Of a stretch of DNA of 28,876 bases, positions 1 through 7,377 are shown piece by piece. The stretch lies in assembly GCA_023426225.1 (NCBI GenBank), contig JAFABD010000210.1, positions 1 through 28,876 of the forward strand. Reading direction: 5' to 3'. The stretch is from Pseudomonadota bacterium (lineage in GTDB: Bacteria > Pseudomonadota > Alphaproteobacteria > Sphingomonadales > Sphingomonadaceae). The notes under the pieces were generated by a model. It made no database searches. It was not told where the DNA came from and saw nothing but the letters and a program-made list of their open reading frames with translations. Both the position numbers and the translations under genes were made by a program. The stretch's first letter is position 1. Each line of letters starts with the position of its first letter.

Positions 1-2
1 GG

Positions 3-641
3 CTGGGCGCGCGCGGCTGGGCGCTGGCGCTGGTGCCGGGCGCGCTGTTGCTGCTCGCGCTGGGTCTGGGCGCGGTCGCGGGGGCGCCGGGAAGCCCGGC
101 GGGGCTTGCGCGCTTCAGCGGGCTGCCGGCGATGCCGGGATGGCTGCTGTTCGCGACGGTGCTGATCGTCAACGGCTATGGCGAGGAGGGCGGCTGGCGC
201 GGATTCCTGTTGCCGCGGCTCCAGCGGCGGTTCGGCGCGGTGGGCGGCGTGCTGGTGCAGGGCGCGATCTGGGCCGGGTGGCACGCGCCGCTGTTCGCGA
301 TCGTCGAGACCTATCGCGGCATGGGGGCGGCGGGGCTGGTGTTCGGATTCGGGCTGGGACTGATGTGCGGCGCGTTCGTGCTGGCGCGCGTCGCGGCGGG
401 CGCGCACGGCGCGGTGCTGGCGGTGGCGCTGTGGCACACGCTGTACAATTTCGCCACGGCGAGCGCGGTGGGCGGATGGGCGCAGGCGGGCGTGTCGGCG
501 GCGGTGATGGCGTGGGGGATGCTGCTGTTCGCGCGCGCGCGGGCGAGCGGGGCGGGGCGCCGCGCGATCCGGGTGCCGCCGCCGCGCGTGCGGATGCCCG
601 CGCCTGCGGCTTCGACAAAGCGCGAAGCTGGCCCTAGATAG
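3..641 (+). CDS. CPBP-family intramembrane metalloprotease (5' end outside window)
   Basis: The reading frame is open to the left edge, so the true start is outside the window; a GTG at 33 is only the first start codon visible. Three motifs of the CPBP (CAAX protease/bacteriocin-processing, ABI) family are present: EExxxR (EEGGWR, near base 183), a histidine after a tryptophan-rich stretch (WAGWHAPLF) and HxxxN (HTLYN). Several hydrophobic segments flank them, as expected for an inner-membrane protease whose metal site lies within the membrane. The substrate cannot be inferred. The C-terminal tail is rich in Arg/Ala/Pro and probably cytosolic. It ends 7 bases before dnaX. The family call is firm; the function in the cell is unknown. 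Confidence 0.85.
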   Translation: MGARGWALALVPGALLLLALGLGAVAGAPGSPAGLARFSGLPAMPGWLLFATVLIVNGYGEEGGWRGFLLPRLQRRFGAVGGVLVQGAIWAGWHAPLFAIVETYRGMGAAGLVFGFGLGLMCGAFVLARVAAGAHGAVLAVALWHTLYNFATASAVGGWAQAGVSAAVMAWGMLLFARARASGAGRRAIRVPPPRVRMPAPAASTKREAGPR

Positions 642-648
642 GGGCACA

Positions 649-2409
649 ATGTCCGATTCCATGCTTGGCCTTGACGAACCGCCGCAGCCGCACGCCGAAG
701 CCTATCGCGTGCTGGCGCGCAAATATCGCCCGCAGACGTTCAGCGCGCTGATCGGGCAGGACGCGATGGTCCAGACGCTGGGCAACGCGATCAAGCGCGG
801 GCGGCTGGCGCACGCCTTTCTGCTGACCGGCGTGCGCGGGGTGGACAAGACCTCGACCGCGCGGCTGATCGCCAAGGCGCTCAACTGCATCGGCCCCGAC
901 GGGCAGGGCGGACCGACGATCGACCCCTGCGGCGTGTGCGAGCCGTGCCGCGCGATCGCCGAGGGGCGCCATATCGACGTGATCGAGATGGACGCGGCAA
1001 GCCATACCGGCATCGACGACATCCGCGAGATCATCGAGGCGGCGCGCTATGCCGCGGTGTCGGCGCGCTTCAAGATCTATATCATCGACGAAGTCCACAT
1101 GCTGTCCAAGGCGGCCTTCAACGGGCTGCTCAAGACGCTGGAGGAGCCGCCGGGGCATGTGAAGTTCCTGTTCGCCACGACCGAGGTGAACAAGGTGCCG
1201 GTGACGGTGCTGTCGCGGTGCCAGCGATTCGACCTGCGGCGCATTCCGGCCGACCTGCTCGCCGCGCATTTCGCGCATGTGTGCGAGGCCGAGCATGTCG
1301 AGGCCGAGCCCGAGGCGCTGGCGCTGGTGGCGCGTGCGGCCGAAGGGTCGGCGCGCGACGGGCTGTCGATCCTCGACCAGGCGATCGCCCATGCCGGGCT
1401 GGAAGGCGGCGGCGTGCGCGCCGACGCGGTGCGGCACATGCTGGGGCTTTCCGACCGCGGCGCGATCCGCACGCTGTTCGGGCTGTTGCTGGGCGGCGAC
1501 GGCAAGGGCGCGCTGGCCGGGCTGCGCGCGCAATATGACCTGGGCGTCGACCCGCAGGCGGTGCTGCGCACGCTGCTGGAGACGGTGCACGGGATCACGC
1601 TGACCAAGCTGGGCACCGCCGCCGACCCCGGCCAGGCGGCCGAGGAGCGCGAGGCGCTGGAGCAATGGGCGGCGCAACTGTCGTTCCCGGTGCTCCACCG
1701 GCTGTGGCAATTGCTGTTGCGCGGGCATGACGAGGTGGCGAAGGCCGCGCTGCCGATCGAGGCGTGCGAGATGGCGCTGCTGCGCGTCATCCATGCCTCG
1801 CAGCTTCCCGATCCGGGCGAGCTCGCGCGCCAGCTGGCGGCAGGCGGGCCGGTGACGGCAGCGGCGGCGCCGGCCGTCGCGGCATCGACGAGCGTGCCCA
1901 ACGCCGCACCCCCCGCGGTGAGTGCCGCACCGGCAGTCGCGGGCGGCGCCGATTCGCCCGCCCCCGAGGCGGAAGGCGAGGCCGACGGTGCCGTCGAAGC
2001 CGAAGTCGAGGCCGAGGCCGAACCCGAGCCCGTGCGCGCCTTTGCCGACATGGCCGAACTGGCGGCGTGGCTGGAGGCCAATCGCCGGTTCCAGCTCGCG
2101 CAGCAGGTGCGCGACTATCTGCGCCCGGTGCGCTTCGGCGAGTGCGAGCTGGAATTTGGCGAGGCGCGGCCGTTACCCTATGACTTCGTCCGCGACCTTG
2201 CCGCGGCGTTGCGCGAGATCACCGGCACCAACTGGCGCATCCGCGTCGTCGAAGGGGCCACCGCGATGACGCTGCGCGAGGAACAGGCGGCCCAGGAGGC
2301 AGCCGAACGCGAAGCCGTGCTGCAATCGCCGATCGTGGCGGCAGCGATGCAAGCCTTTCCCGAAGCCGAACTGATCGGCTGGAGCAAGACCAGGAGCAAC
2401 AGGGGATGA
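649..2409 (+). CDS. dnaX: DNA polymerase III subunit gamma/tau
   Basis: This is the ATPase of the clamp loader that opens the beta clamp and, as tau, tethers polymerase cores and helicase. The 586 residues show an AAA+ core, a zinc module (Cys80, Cys94, Cys97, Cys100), Walker B with DEVH (Asp147-His150), and the SRC arginine-finger motif (189-191). An Ala/Glu/Pro-rich linker (about 395-465) leads to a tau-type C-terminal domain. The Walker A motif reads GVRGVDKT (61-68): the glycine just before the catalytic lysine is Asp66 (codon GAC at 844-846), where the family has GVRGVGKT. This would be expected to damage ATP binding and is either a base error or a real variant. The ATG at 649 follows AGGGG. 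The stop overlaps the ybaB start (ATGA), so the two are probably translationally coupled. Confidence 0.96.
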   Translation: MSDSMLGLDEPPQPHAEAYRVLARKYRPQTFSALIGQDAMVQTLGNAIKRGRLAHAFLLTGVRGVDKTSTARLIAKALNCIGPDGQGGPTIDPCGVCEPCRAIAEGRHIDVIEMDAASHTGIDDIREIIEAARYAAVSARFKIYIIDEVHMLSKAAFNGLLKTLEEPPGHVKFLFATTEVNKVPVTVLSRCQRFDLRRIPADLLAAHFAHVCEAEHVEAEPEALALVARAAEGSARDGLSILDQAIAHAGLEGGGVRADAVRHMLGLSDRGAIRTLFGLLLGGDGKGALAGLRAQYDLGVDPQAVLRTLLETVHGITLTKLGTAADPGQAAEEREALEQWAAQLSFPVLHRLWQLLLRGHDEVAKAALPIEACEMALLRVIHASQLPDPGELARQLAAGGPVTAAAAPAVAASTSVPNAAPPAVSAAPAVAGGADSPAPEAEGEADGAVEAEVEAEAEPEPVRAFADMAELAAWLEANRRFQLAQQVRDYLRPVRFGECELEFGEARPLPYDFVRDLAAALREITGTNWRIRVVEGATAMTLREEQAAQEAAEREAVLQSPIVAAAMQAFPEAELIGWSKTRSNRG

Positions 2410-2729
2410 AGAGCCTCGAAGAGATCATGGCCATGGCGCAGAACGTCCAGGCCGAACTGAGCCGCGCGCAGGAAAATCTCGACACGATCGAGGTCGAGGG
2501 CGCAGCCGGCGGCGGGCTGGTGAAGGTCCGCGCATCGGCCAAGGGCCGCATCATCGGCGTCGCGATCGACGATTCGCTGATGCAGCCCGCCGAAAAGGCG
2601 GTGCTGGAGGATCTGGTCGCCGCGGCGTTCAACGACGCGCGCGTCAAGGCGGATGCCGCCGCGCAGGCCGAGATGGCCAAGATGAGCAGCAGCCTGCCGC
2701 TGCCGCCGGGGTTCAAGCTGCCCTTCTGA
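2406..2729 (+). CDS. ybaB: YbaB/EbfC-family nucleoid-associated protein
   Basis: This 107-residue protein belongs to the YbaB/EbfC family of small dimeric DNA-binding proteins. It has the expected helix-strand-helix order: an N-terminal amphipathic helix (MAMAQNVQAEL), a central glycine-rich turn leading into strands (GAAGGGLVKVRASAKG), and a C-terminal helix ending in LPLPPGFKLPF. The length is normal. The start overlaps the dnaX stop by four bases, the usual dnaX-ybaB arrangement in bacteria. In many genomes recR comes next; here it does not, and a hairpin follows instead, so this transcript probably ends here. Confidence 0.95.
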   Translation: MKSLEEIMAMAQNVQAELSRAQENLDTIEVEGAAGGGLVKVRASAKGRIIGVAIDDSLMQPAEKAVLEDLVAAAFNDARVKADAAAQAEMAKMSSSLPLPPGFKLPF

Positions 2730-2750
2730 CCGGCACGCGATCCGAACGAC

Positions 2751-2772
2751 GCCCCCGCCCGCGCGCGGGGGC
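2751..2772 (+). terminator. GC-rich hairpin after ybaB
   Basis: A perfect 8-bp stem, GCCCCCGC (2751-2758) with GCGGGGGC (2765-2772), closes a 6-base loop 21 bases after the ybaB stop. No T tract follows, so a terminator role for the dnaX-ybaB transcript is inferred from position and stability only. Confidence 0.45.
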
Positions 2773-2798
2773 GGAACCCGCATGGCCGCTCTTCGGTT
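2773..2798 (+). promoter_or_regulatory. EcfG-type general stress promoter (candidate)
   Basis: GGAAC at 2773-2777 is followed after 17 bases by GGTT at 2795-2798. The alphaproteobacterial general-stress sigma factor EcfG recognises GGAAC, a 16-17 base spacer and then (C)GTT. The start of transcription would fall near 2806, about 26 bases before the ATG at 2832. The match is one base off consensus in the -10 element. Confidence 0.5.
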
Positions 2799-2831
2799 GG
2801 TGACCGCACCACCGAGAGAGGAGATGCGGAA

Positions 2832-3101
2832 ATGAGCGACCCCGTCATCGAGACGCGCGAACGCGCCGATGCGCGCGACGCCGGCCACACGACCACGATC
2901 ATCGAACGGCGCAGCAGCGGGGGCGGGATGATCGCCGCCGTGGCGCTGCTGATCCTGGCCGTCGTCGCGGCGATCTATTTCATCAGCCAGAATGCCCGCG
3001 AAAAGGCGCGGACCGACGCGGTCACCGCCGCCGCCGACGGCGTGCGCGATGCCGCCAAGGATGTCGGGGACGCCGCGCGCGACACGACGCGGCCGAAATA
3101 A
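2832..3101 (+). CDS. Small single-span membrane protein, unknown function
   Basis: This 89-residue protein has a charged N-terminus (about 1-30), one hydrophobic helix (MIAAVALLILAVVAAIYFI, about 33-51) and an Ala/Asp/Lys-rich amphipathic tail with repeated DA/AAKD-type heptads that may form a coiled coil. The ATG follows GGAGATG, so the start is well supported. I do not recognise a characterised family. The EcfG-like promoter directly upstream suggests a general-stress envelope role, which is inference. It converges on mtgA, leaving only 19 bases between the stops. Confidence 0.8.
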   Translation: MSDPVIETRERADARDAGHTTTIIERRSSGGGMIAAVALLILAVVAAIYFISQNAREKARTDAVTAAADGVRDAAKDVGDAARDTTRPK

Positions 3102-3120
3102 CGCCGACGCGCCGCGACGA

Positions 3121-3846
3121 TCAGCGCAGGCAGCGATCGAGCCCGCTGCGCGCGACGATGCCGATCCGCGCGTCGATGCGGTTGCCGTAGCGCCGCGTGA
3201 AGCCGCGCGGATCGATCGCGGCGCGCTTCTTGGGCAAGGGCAGCACCGCGGCGATCAGCGACGCCTCGCGGTCGCTGAGGCGCGAGGCGTCATGCTTGAA
3301 ATAGCGCATCGCGCCCGCGTTGACGCCATAGGTGCCGATGCCGGTTTCGGCGACGTTGAGATAAACCTCCATGATCCGCCGCTTGCCCCACAGATGCTCG
3401 ATGAGCAGCGTGAACCATGCTTCGAGGCCCTTGCGGAAATAGCCGCCGCCTTGCCAGAGAAACACGTTCTTCGCGGTCTGCTGGCTGATCGTGGAGCCGC
3501 CGCGGATATGGCCGCCCTGCTGGTTGCGGCGATACGCCGCCTCCATCGCCTTGAAGTCGAAGCCGTCGTGGAGGCAGAAGCGCGCATCCTCGGCCGCGAT
3601 CACCGCACGCGCCATGCTGGGGTCGATCCGGTCGAGCGACATCCAGGATTTGGAGACGCCATGGCCTTCGACGATGTCGCCGATCATCGTCAGCGTGATC
3701 GGCGGCGGCACGAAACGCAGCGCGAGCACCCAGAGCAGCGACCCGCCGACGAACAGCAGCACCGCCTTGACCGCCAGCATCGCCAGGCGACGGGGCCAGG
3801 AGCGGGAACTGCGCTTGCGAGGAGAAGGCGAGGGCGTGTCGGACAT
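3121..3846 (-). CDS. mtgA: Monofunctional biosynthetic peptidoglycan transglycosylase
   Basis: MtgA polymerises lipid II into glycan strands at the periplasmic face of the inner membrane (glycosyltransferase family 51), without a transpeptidase domain. The 241 residues contain a basic N-terminus, one membrane anchor (about 22-45), then the GT51 motifs: catalytic Glu86 in AAEDARF, GGSTISQQ (116-123), a lysine/arginine-rich region around WGKRRIMEVYLN (153-164) and a downstream GxxYGVNAGA-type motif. The length is typical for MtgA. No strong ribosome binding site is visible before the ATG at 3846. The gene lies downstream of rpoH on the same strand, with a large hairpin between them that suggests separate transcription. 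Confidence 0.95.
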   Translation of the reverse strand: MSDTPSPSPRKRSSRSWPRRLAMLAVKAVLLFVGGSLLWVLALRFVPPPITLTMIGDIVEGHGVSKSWMSLDRIDPSMARAVIAAEDARFCLHDGFDFKAMEAAYRRNQQGGHIRGGSTISQQTAKNVFLWQGGGYFRKGLEAWFTLLIEHLWGKRRIMEVYLNVAETGIGTYGVNAGAMRYFKHDASRLSDREASLIAAVLPLPKKRAAIDPRGFTRRYGNRIDARIGIVARSGLDRCLR

Positions 3847-3927
3847 CGGGATTCGGATCAGCGGATGACCGACCGTCTGCCATCATGGCCGGCAAAGCGG
3901 AAGGCGGTTTGTGCGCAAGCCGCGCCT

Positions 3928-3970
3928 GCCCGCCGGGCCGGCGCGGGGCGAGCCGGCCGGCGCGGCGGGC
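3928..3970 (-). terminator. Large GC hairpin downstream of rpoH
   Basis: GCCCGCCG plus GGCCGGC (3928-3942) pairs with GCCGGCC (3952-3958) and CGGCGGGC (3963-3970), with a 4-base bulge and a 9-base loop, giving 15 pairs. It begins 12 bases after the rpoH stop. There is no T tract on either strand, so it is a candidate terminator judged by stability and position. Confidence 0.45.
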
Positions 3971-3982
3971 GACGACGCGCGA

Positions 3983-4888
3983 TCAGTGCGCGGCGAGCAG
4001 GCGCTTTTCGCCCGCGATGCGCATCATCGCCTTTTGCAGCTTTTCGAAGGCGCGCACCTCGATCTGGCGGACGCGCTCGCGGCTGACGCCGTAAACCTGG
4101 CTCAGCTCCTCGAGCGTCTTGGGATCGTCGGTGAGGCGGCGTTCGGTGAGGATGTGCCGCTCACGCTCGTTGAGGTCCGCCATCGCCTCGACGAGCATCT
4201 CGTGGCGGACATCGGCCTCCTGCGCCTCGGCGACGCGTTCGTCCTGGAGCGGATCCTCATCGGCGAGCCAGTCCTGCCACTGGCCCTCGCCGTCCTCGCG
4301 CATCGAGACGTTGAGCGAGGTGTCGCCGCCCATCGCCATGCGACGGTTCATCGAAGTCACCTCGTCCTCGGTCACGCCGAGGTCGGTCGCGATCTTGGCG
4401 ACATGTTCGGGGCTGAGATCGCCGTCGTCGAACGCGTCGAGCTTGGCCTTCATCCGCCGCAGGTTGAAGAACAGCTTCTTCTGGGCCGCGGTGGTGCCCA
4501 TCTTCACGAGGCTCCACGAGCGCAGGATGAATTCCTGGATCGACGCGCGAATCCACCACATCGCGTAGGTCGCGAGGCGGAAACCCCGATCGGGCTCGAA
4601 CTTCTTCACGCCCTGCATCAGGCCGATATTGCCTTCCGAGATCAGTTCCGACACGGGCAGGCCATAGCCGCGATAGCCCATCGCGATCTTGGCGACGAGC
4701 CGCAGGTGCGACGTGACAAGCTGCGCCGCCGCATCGGGATCGCCATGTTCCTGAAACCGCTTGGCGAGCATATATTCCTGCTCGGGGCTCAGGATCGGAA
4801 ACTTCTTGATCTCGGCCAGATAGCGGTTGAGGCTCGCCTCGCCGCCGAGAGCGGGGATCGTCGCAGGGACGTTGCTTCCGCCAGCCAT
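3983..4888 (-). CDS. rpoH: RNA polymerase sigma-32 factor (heat shock)
   Basis: RpoH directs RNA polymerase to heat-shock promoters. The 301 residues carry sigma region 1.2, region 2 (about 56-125, including the core-binding and -10 recognition stretch ending ATYAMWWIRASIQEFIL), the RpoH-specific box QKKLFFNLR (136-144) and region 4 with its helix-turn-helix (about 253-290, GVSRERVRQIEVRAFEKL). The frame is open well upstream, but the ATG at 4888 is chosen because a GGGAGA ribosome binding site sits 9 bases before it and family homology begins here. It follows the pseudouridine synthase gene on the same strand after a gap of 55 bases and could be cotranscribed with it. Alphaproteobacteria may carry more than one rpoH; only this one is visible. 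Confidence 0.96.
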   Translation of the reverse strand: MAGGSNVPATIPALGGEASLNRYLAEIKKFPILSPEQEYMLAKRFQEHGDPDAAAQLVTSHLRLVAKIAMGYRGYGLPVSELISEGNIGLMQGVKKFEPDRGFRLATYAMWWIRASIQEFILRSWSLVKMGTTAAQKKLFFNLRRMKAKLDAFDDGDLSPEHVAKIATDLGVTEDEVTSMNRRMAMGGDTSLNVSMREDGEGQWQDWLADEDPLQDERVAEAQEADVRHEMLVEAMADLNERERHILTERRLTDDPKTLEELSQVYGVSRERVRQIEVRAFEKLQKAMMRIAGEKRLLAAH

Positions 4889-4943
4889 GATCACTTCTCC
4901 CTTTGCGCCGTCGCGGATTCGCGTTCGGCAGTGGTTCGTCTTT

Positions 4944-5900
4944 TCATACGACAAGCTTGTTGAACAGTTCCTGCATATCTGCAGGCATTTCGCTGTCGAA
5001 CGCCAGGGCGTTGCTTTTGATGGGGTGGATGAACCCCAAATGCGCGGCGTGCAATGCCTGCCGCCGGAAACCCAGCGTTGCCAGAAGTTCGCGGTGTTCG
5101 CCACGCGTACTTCCGTACACCGGATCGCCGAGCAGCGGATGGCCGAGCGAGGTCATGTGGACGCGCACCTGATGCGTGCGCCCGGTTTCCAGCCGACATT
5201 CGACGAGCGCGGCGGCACGCAGCGGCGTCAGCAGGCGCCAGTGCGTCACCGCGCGCTTTCCCGCCGCGCCGCCGACGATCGCCATCTTCTTGCGGTTCGC
5301 CGGCGAACGCGCAAGCGGCGCGTCGACGGTGCCCGCGCCCGTCTTCATCCGCCCGGCGACGATCGCCTTGTAGCGGCGTTCGATGCTGTGCACCTTGAAC
5401 TGGCGGGCGAGCCCCTCATGCGCGCGATCGGTCTTGGCCGCGACGATGAGGCCGGAGGTGTCCTTGTCGATCCGGTGGACGATTCCCGGCCGGGCGACGC
5501 CGCCGATCCCCGAAAGCTGCCCCGCGCAATGGTGGAGCAGCGCGTTGACGAGCGTGCCGTCGAGATTGCCCGCCGCCGGATGGACGACGAGTCCCGCGGG
5601 CTTGTCGAGCACGATCAGATGCTCGTCCTCGAACACGACGTTGAGCGGGATTTCCTGGGCGATGTTGTGCGCAGGCTCGGGCTCGGGCACCGCGATGCGG
5701 AACTGTGCCCCCGCGGGCGCCTTGCGCGCGGGATTGCGCACCAGCGTGCCGTCGGGCGCGCTGACCGCACCCGAGGCGATCAGCGCCTTCAGCCGCTCGC
5801 GCGACAGCGTCGGCACCGCATCGGCAAGCGCGCGATCGAGCCGCCAACCGTCGGCGCCCGGCGCGATGCACGCATCAATGATGGCAACCCCCCTGGTCAT
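4944..5900 (-). CDS. rluD: RluA-family 23S rRNA pseudouridine synthase (RluD-like)
   Basis: The protein converts uridine to pseudouridine in rRNA. An N-terminal S4 RNA-binding domain (about 18-70) precedes the catalytic domain, which holds the family motif HRIDKDTSG (142-150) with catalytic Asp145, preceded by the LDKPAGLVVHP strand. At 318 residues it matches RluD-type enzymes (rRNA helix 69), although RluC-type specificity cannot be excluded from sequence alone. The ATG at 5900 has no clear ribosome binding site and lies only 12 bases from the start of the divergent JAMM gene, so the true start may be slightly inside. Confidence 0.9.
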   Translation of the reverse strand: MTRGVAIIDACIAPGADGWRLDRALADAVPTLSRERLKALIASGAVSAPDGTLVRNPARKAPAGAQFRIAVPEPEPAHNIAQEIPLNVVFEDEHLIVLDKPAGLVVHPAAGNLDGTLVNALLHHCAGQLSGIGGVARPGIVHRIDKDTSGLIVAAKTDRAHEGLARQFKVHSIERRYKAIVAGRMKTGAGTVDAPLARSPANRKKMAIVGGAAGKRAVTHWRLLTPLRAAALVECRLETGRTHQVRVHMTSLGHPLLGDPVYGSTRGEHRELLATLGFRRQALHAAHLGFIHPIKSNALAFDSEMPADMQELFNKLVV

Positions 5901-5912
5901 TCTGTTAACGAA

Positions 5913-6335
5913 ATGGGGATGCGGTGCACAATTGCAAGTGAAGCGTTGTCATTCATCCGCGCGCGCGCCCACGCGGCCGCGCCGCGCGAGGCGTGCGGGT
6001 TGTTGCTGGGCCGCGATTGCGCGATCCTGACGGCATCCGAGACGGCGAACGGCGCCCCCGACCCGCTGCGCCGTTTCGAGATCGATCCCGCGGCGATCTT
6101 TGCAGCGCAGCGAAGCGCGCGGGCGGGCGGGCCGGCGCTGATCGGATACTGGCATTCGCACCCGAGCGGCGACCCGCGCCCGTCGGCGACCGATGCCGCG
6201 ATGGCCGATCCCGACGGACGGCTGTGGCTGATCGTCGGCGGCGCGGCGATCGGGCTGTGGCGCGCGGTCGCGGCGGGGGCCGTCGAGGGGCGGTTCGATC
6301 CGGTAGCATGGAACGAGGTGCGCGCCGCGCGCTGA
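5913..6335 (+). CDS. JAMM/MPN-domain (Mov34, M67) metallopeptidase
   Basis: This is a 140-residue single-domain JAMM protein. The zinc motif is complete: Glu27 (EACGLLLG), His81 and His83 (HSHP), Ser91 and Asp94 in the HxHx7Sx2D pattern. Bacterial relatives cleave isopeptide or peptide bonds near ubiquitin-like or sulfur-carrier proteins, or act in cysteine biosynthesis. No ThiS/MoaD-like or E1-like gene is visible nearby, so no pathway is assigned. ATG codons at 5913 and 5919 are both in frame; neither has a clear ribosome binding site. Upstream sequence in this frame is only an antisense shadow of rluD and rpoH. Confidence 0.85.
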   Translation: MGMRCTIASEALSFIRARAHAAAPREACGLLLGRDCAILTASETANGAPDPLRRFEIDPAAIFAAQRSARAGGPALIGYWHSHPSGDPRPSATDAAMADPDGRLWLIVGGAAIGLWRAVAAGAVEGRFDPVAWNEVRAAR

Positions 6336-6355
6336 GCGACCGCGGGGCGGGCGGC

Positions 6356-6380
6356 GGAACGTTCGGCGCGTCCCCTCGTT
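6356..6380 (+). promoter_or_regulatory. EcfG-type general stress promoter (candidate)
   Basis: GGAAC (6356-6360), a 16-base spacer and CGTT (6377-6380) match the EcfG consensus exactly. Transcription would start near 6388, about 28 bases before the ATG at 6416. It lies between the JAMM gene and the Lmo0937-type gene. Confidence 0.65.
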
Positions 6381-6415
6381 GGCACGGGCAATCATTTGTT
6401 ACGGAAGGGATGCCC

Positions 6416-6565
6416 ATGCTCTGGACCATCGCACTGATCCTCCTCGTTCTCTGGCTGCTCGGTTTCTTTGCCTTTCACGTCGCGAGCGGGCTGATCCACA
6501 TCCTGCTCGTGATCGCGATCATCGTCGGGCTGATCCAGCTCTTCACCGGTCGGCGCGCAGTCTGA
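6416..6565 (+). CDS. Lmo0937-family small membrane protein
   Basis: A 49-residue, highly hydrophobic protein with two probable membrane helices (about 2-20 and 25-44) separated by an FHVASGLIH turn and ending in the basic tail TGRRAV. It resembles the Lmo0937 family, which is widespread, very short and of unknown function. An in-frame ATG at 6410 sits only 1 base after GGAAGG, while the ATG at 6416 sits 7 bases after it, so 6416 is chosen. The exact EcfG-type promoter upstream points to general-stress expression, and the strong hairpin just downstream makes it a single-gene unit. Confidence 0.85.
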   Translation: MLWTIALILLVLWLLGFFAFHVASGLIHILLVIAIIVGLIQLFTGRRAV

Positions 6566-6572
6566 CGCCGGC

Positions 6573-6613
6573 GGCACGACCGGCGGGCGTCGCATCGGCC
6601 CGCCGGCCGTGCC
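6573..6613 (+). terminator. Long hairpin after the Lmo0937-type gene
   Basis: A 16-base arm (6573-6588) pairs with 6598-6613 at 15 of 16 positions around a 9-base loop, 7 bases after the stop codon. No T tract follows. It is the strongest simple hairpin in this half of the window and probably insulates the stress gene from chpT. Confidence 0.55.
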
Positions 6614-6668
6614 TGCACCCGCCCCGGCTTGCGATGACGGGGCGACTGGGCCAAAGAGGGGCGGCAAG

Positions 6669-7328
6669 TTGGAGCCACAACCCTTGAATATCAGCCCGAC
6701 CGATTTCGCCAGCCTGTTGTGTTCGCGGCTCTGCCACGATCTGTTGAGCCCTGTCGGTGCGCTCAACAACGGCCTTGAGCTGCTCGCCGACGAACATGAT
6801 CCGGAAATGCGCGCGCGCTGCCTGGAACTGCTGAGCGAAAGCGCGCGGGCTTCGGCCAACAAGCTGAAATTCTTTCGCCTGGCCTTCGGCGCGGCGGGCG
6901 GCTTTGGCGAGACGGTCGACACCCGCGAGGCGCAGGCGGCGATCGAGGGGCTGTTCGGCGACAATCACCGCGTCAAGATCGGCTGGATGGTCGAGGAGCC
7001 GGTGCTCCCCAAGCAGGCGATCAAGGTGCTGCTCAACCTGGCGCTGATCGGCGGCGATGCGCTGATCCGCGGCGGCCAGCTCGATATCGGCGCCGAGATC
7101 GTCGAGGGGCAGATCGAGATCGTCGTGCGCGCCGACGGACCGCGCATCATCCTGGACCCCGAGCTGCGCGCCGCGCTTTCGGGCGGGAGCGACGACATGC
7201 CGATCACGCCGCGCGCCGCCGCCGCCTATCTGGCACATGCGCTGGTGACGCAGGGCGGCGGAACGCTCCAGATTTCGCCGCCCGATTCGGAAGTGCTGCT
7301 GTTCGGCGCGAGCTTCAGCGTCGCCTGA
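6669..7328 (+). CDS. chpT: Histidine phosphotransferase ChpT
   Basis: ChpT is a dimeric phosphotransferase that in Caulobacter passes phosphate from the hybrid kinase CckA to CtrA and CpdR. The 219 residues have a four-helix dimerisation region with the phosphorylated histidine at His23 in the motif CHDLLSP (22-28), then a degenerate ATPase-like domain that lacks ATP-binding motifs, as in the family. A TTG at 6669 is chosen because GAGGGG sits 7 bases upstream and family homology begins immediately after; a GTG at 6609 would add 20 unlikely residues. It precedes cheA on the same strand, separated by a 107-base gap with a CtrA-box-like site. Confidence 0.9.
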   Translation: MEPQPLNISPTDFASLLCSRLCHDLLSPVGALNNGLELLADEHDPEMRARCLELLSESARASANKLKFFRLAFGAAGGFGETVDTREAQAAIEGLFGDNHRVKIGWMVEEPVLPKQAIKVLLNLALIGGDALIRGGQLDIGAEIVEGQIEIVVRADGPRIILDPELRAALSGGSDDMPITPRAAAAYLAHALVTQGGGTLQISPPDSEVLLFGASFSVA

Positions 7329-7377
7329 TCGCACAGCCGAAATCGGACGGGAAAAGCGGGGGATGGCGGGTGGTTGA

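Noticed and set aside
634..1794. A 386-codon minus-strand ORF
   Set aside because: Antisense shadow of dnaX with no motifs.
4827..6335. A 502-codon plus-strand ORF
   Set aside because: Its first part is antisense to rpoH and rluD and has no family motifs; only the last 140 codons (from 5913) are a real JAMM gene.
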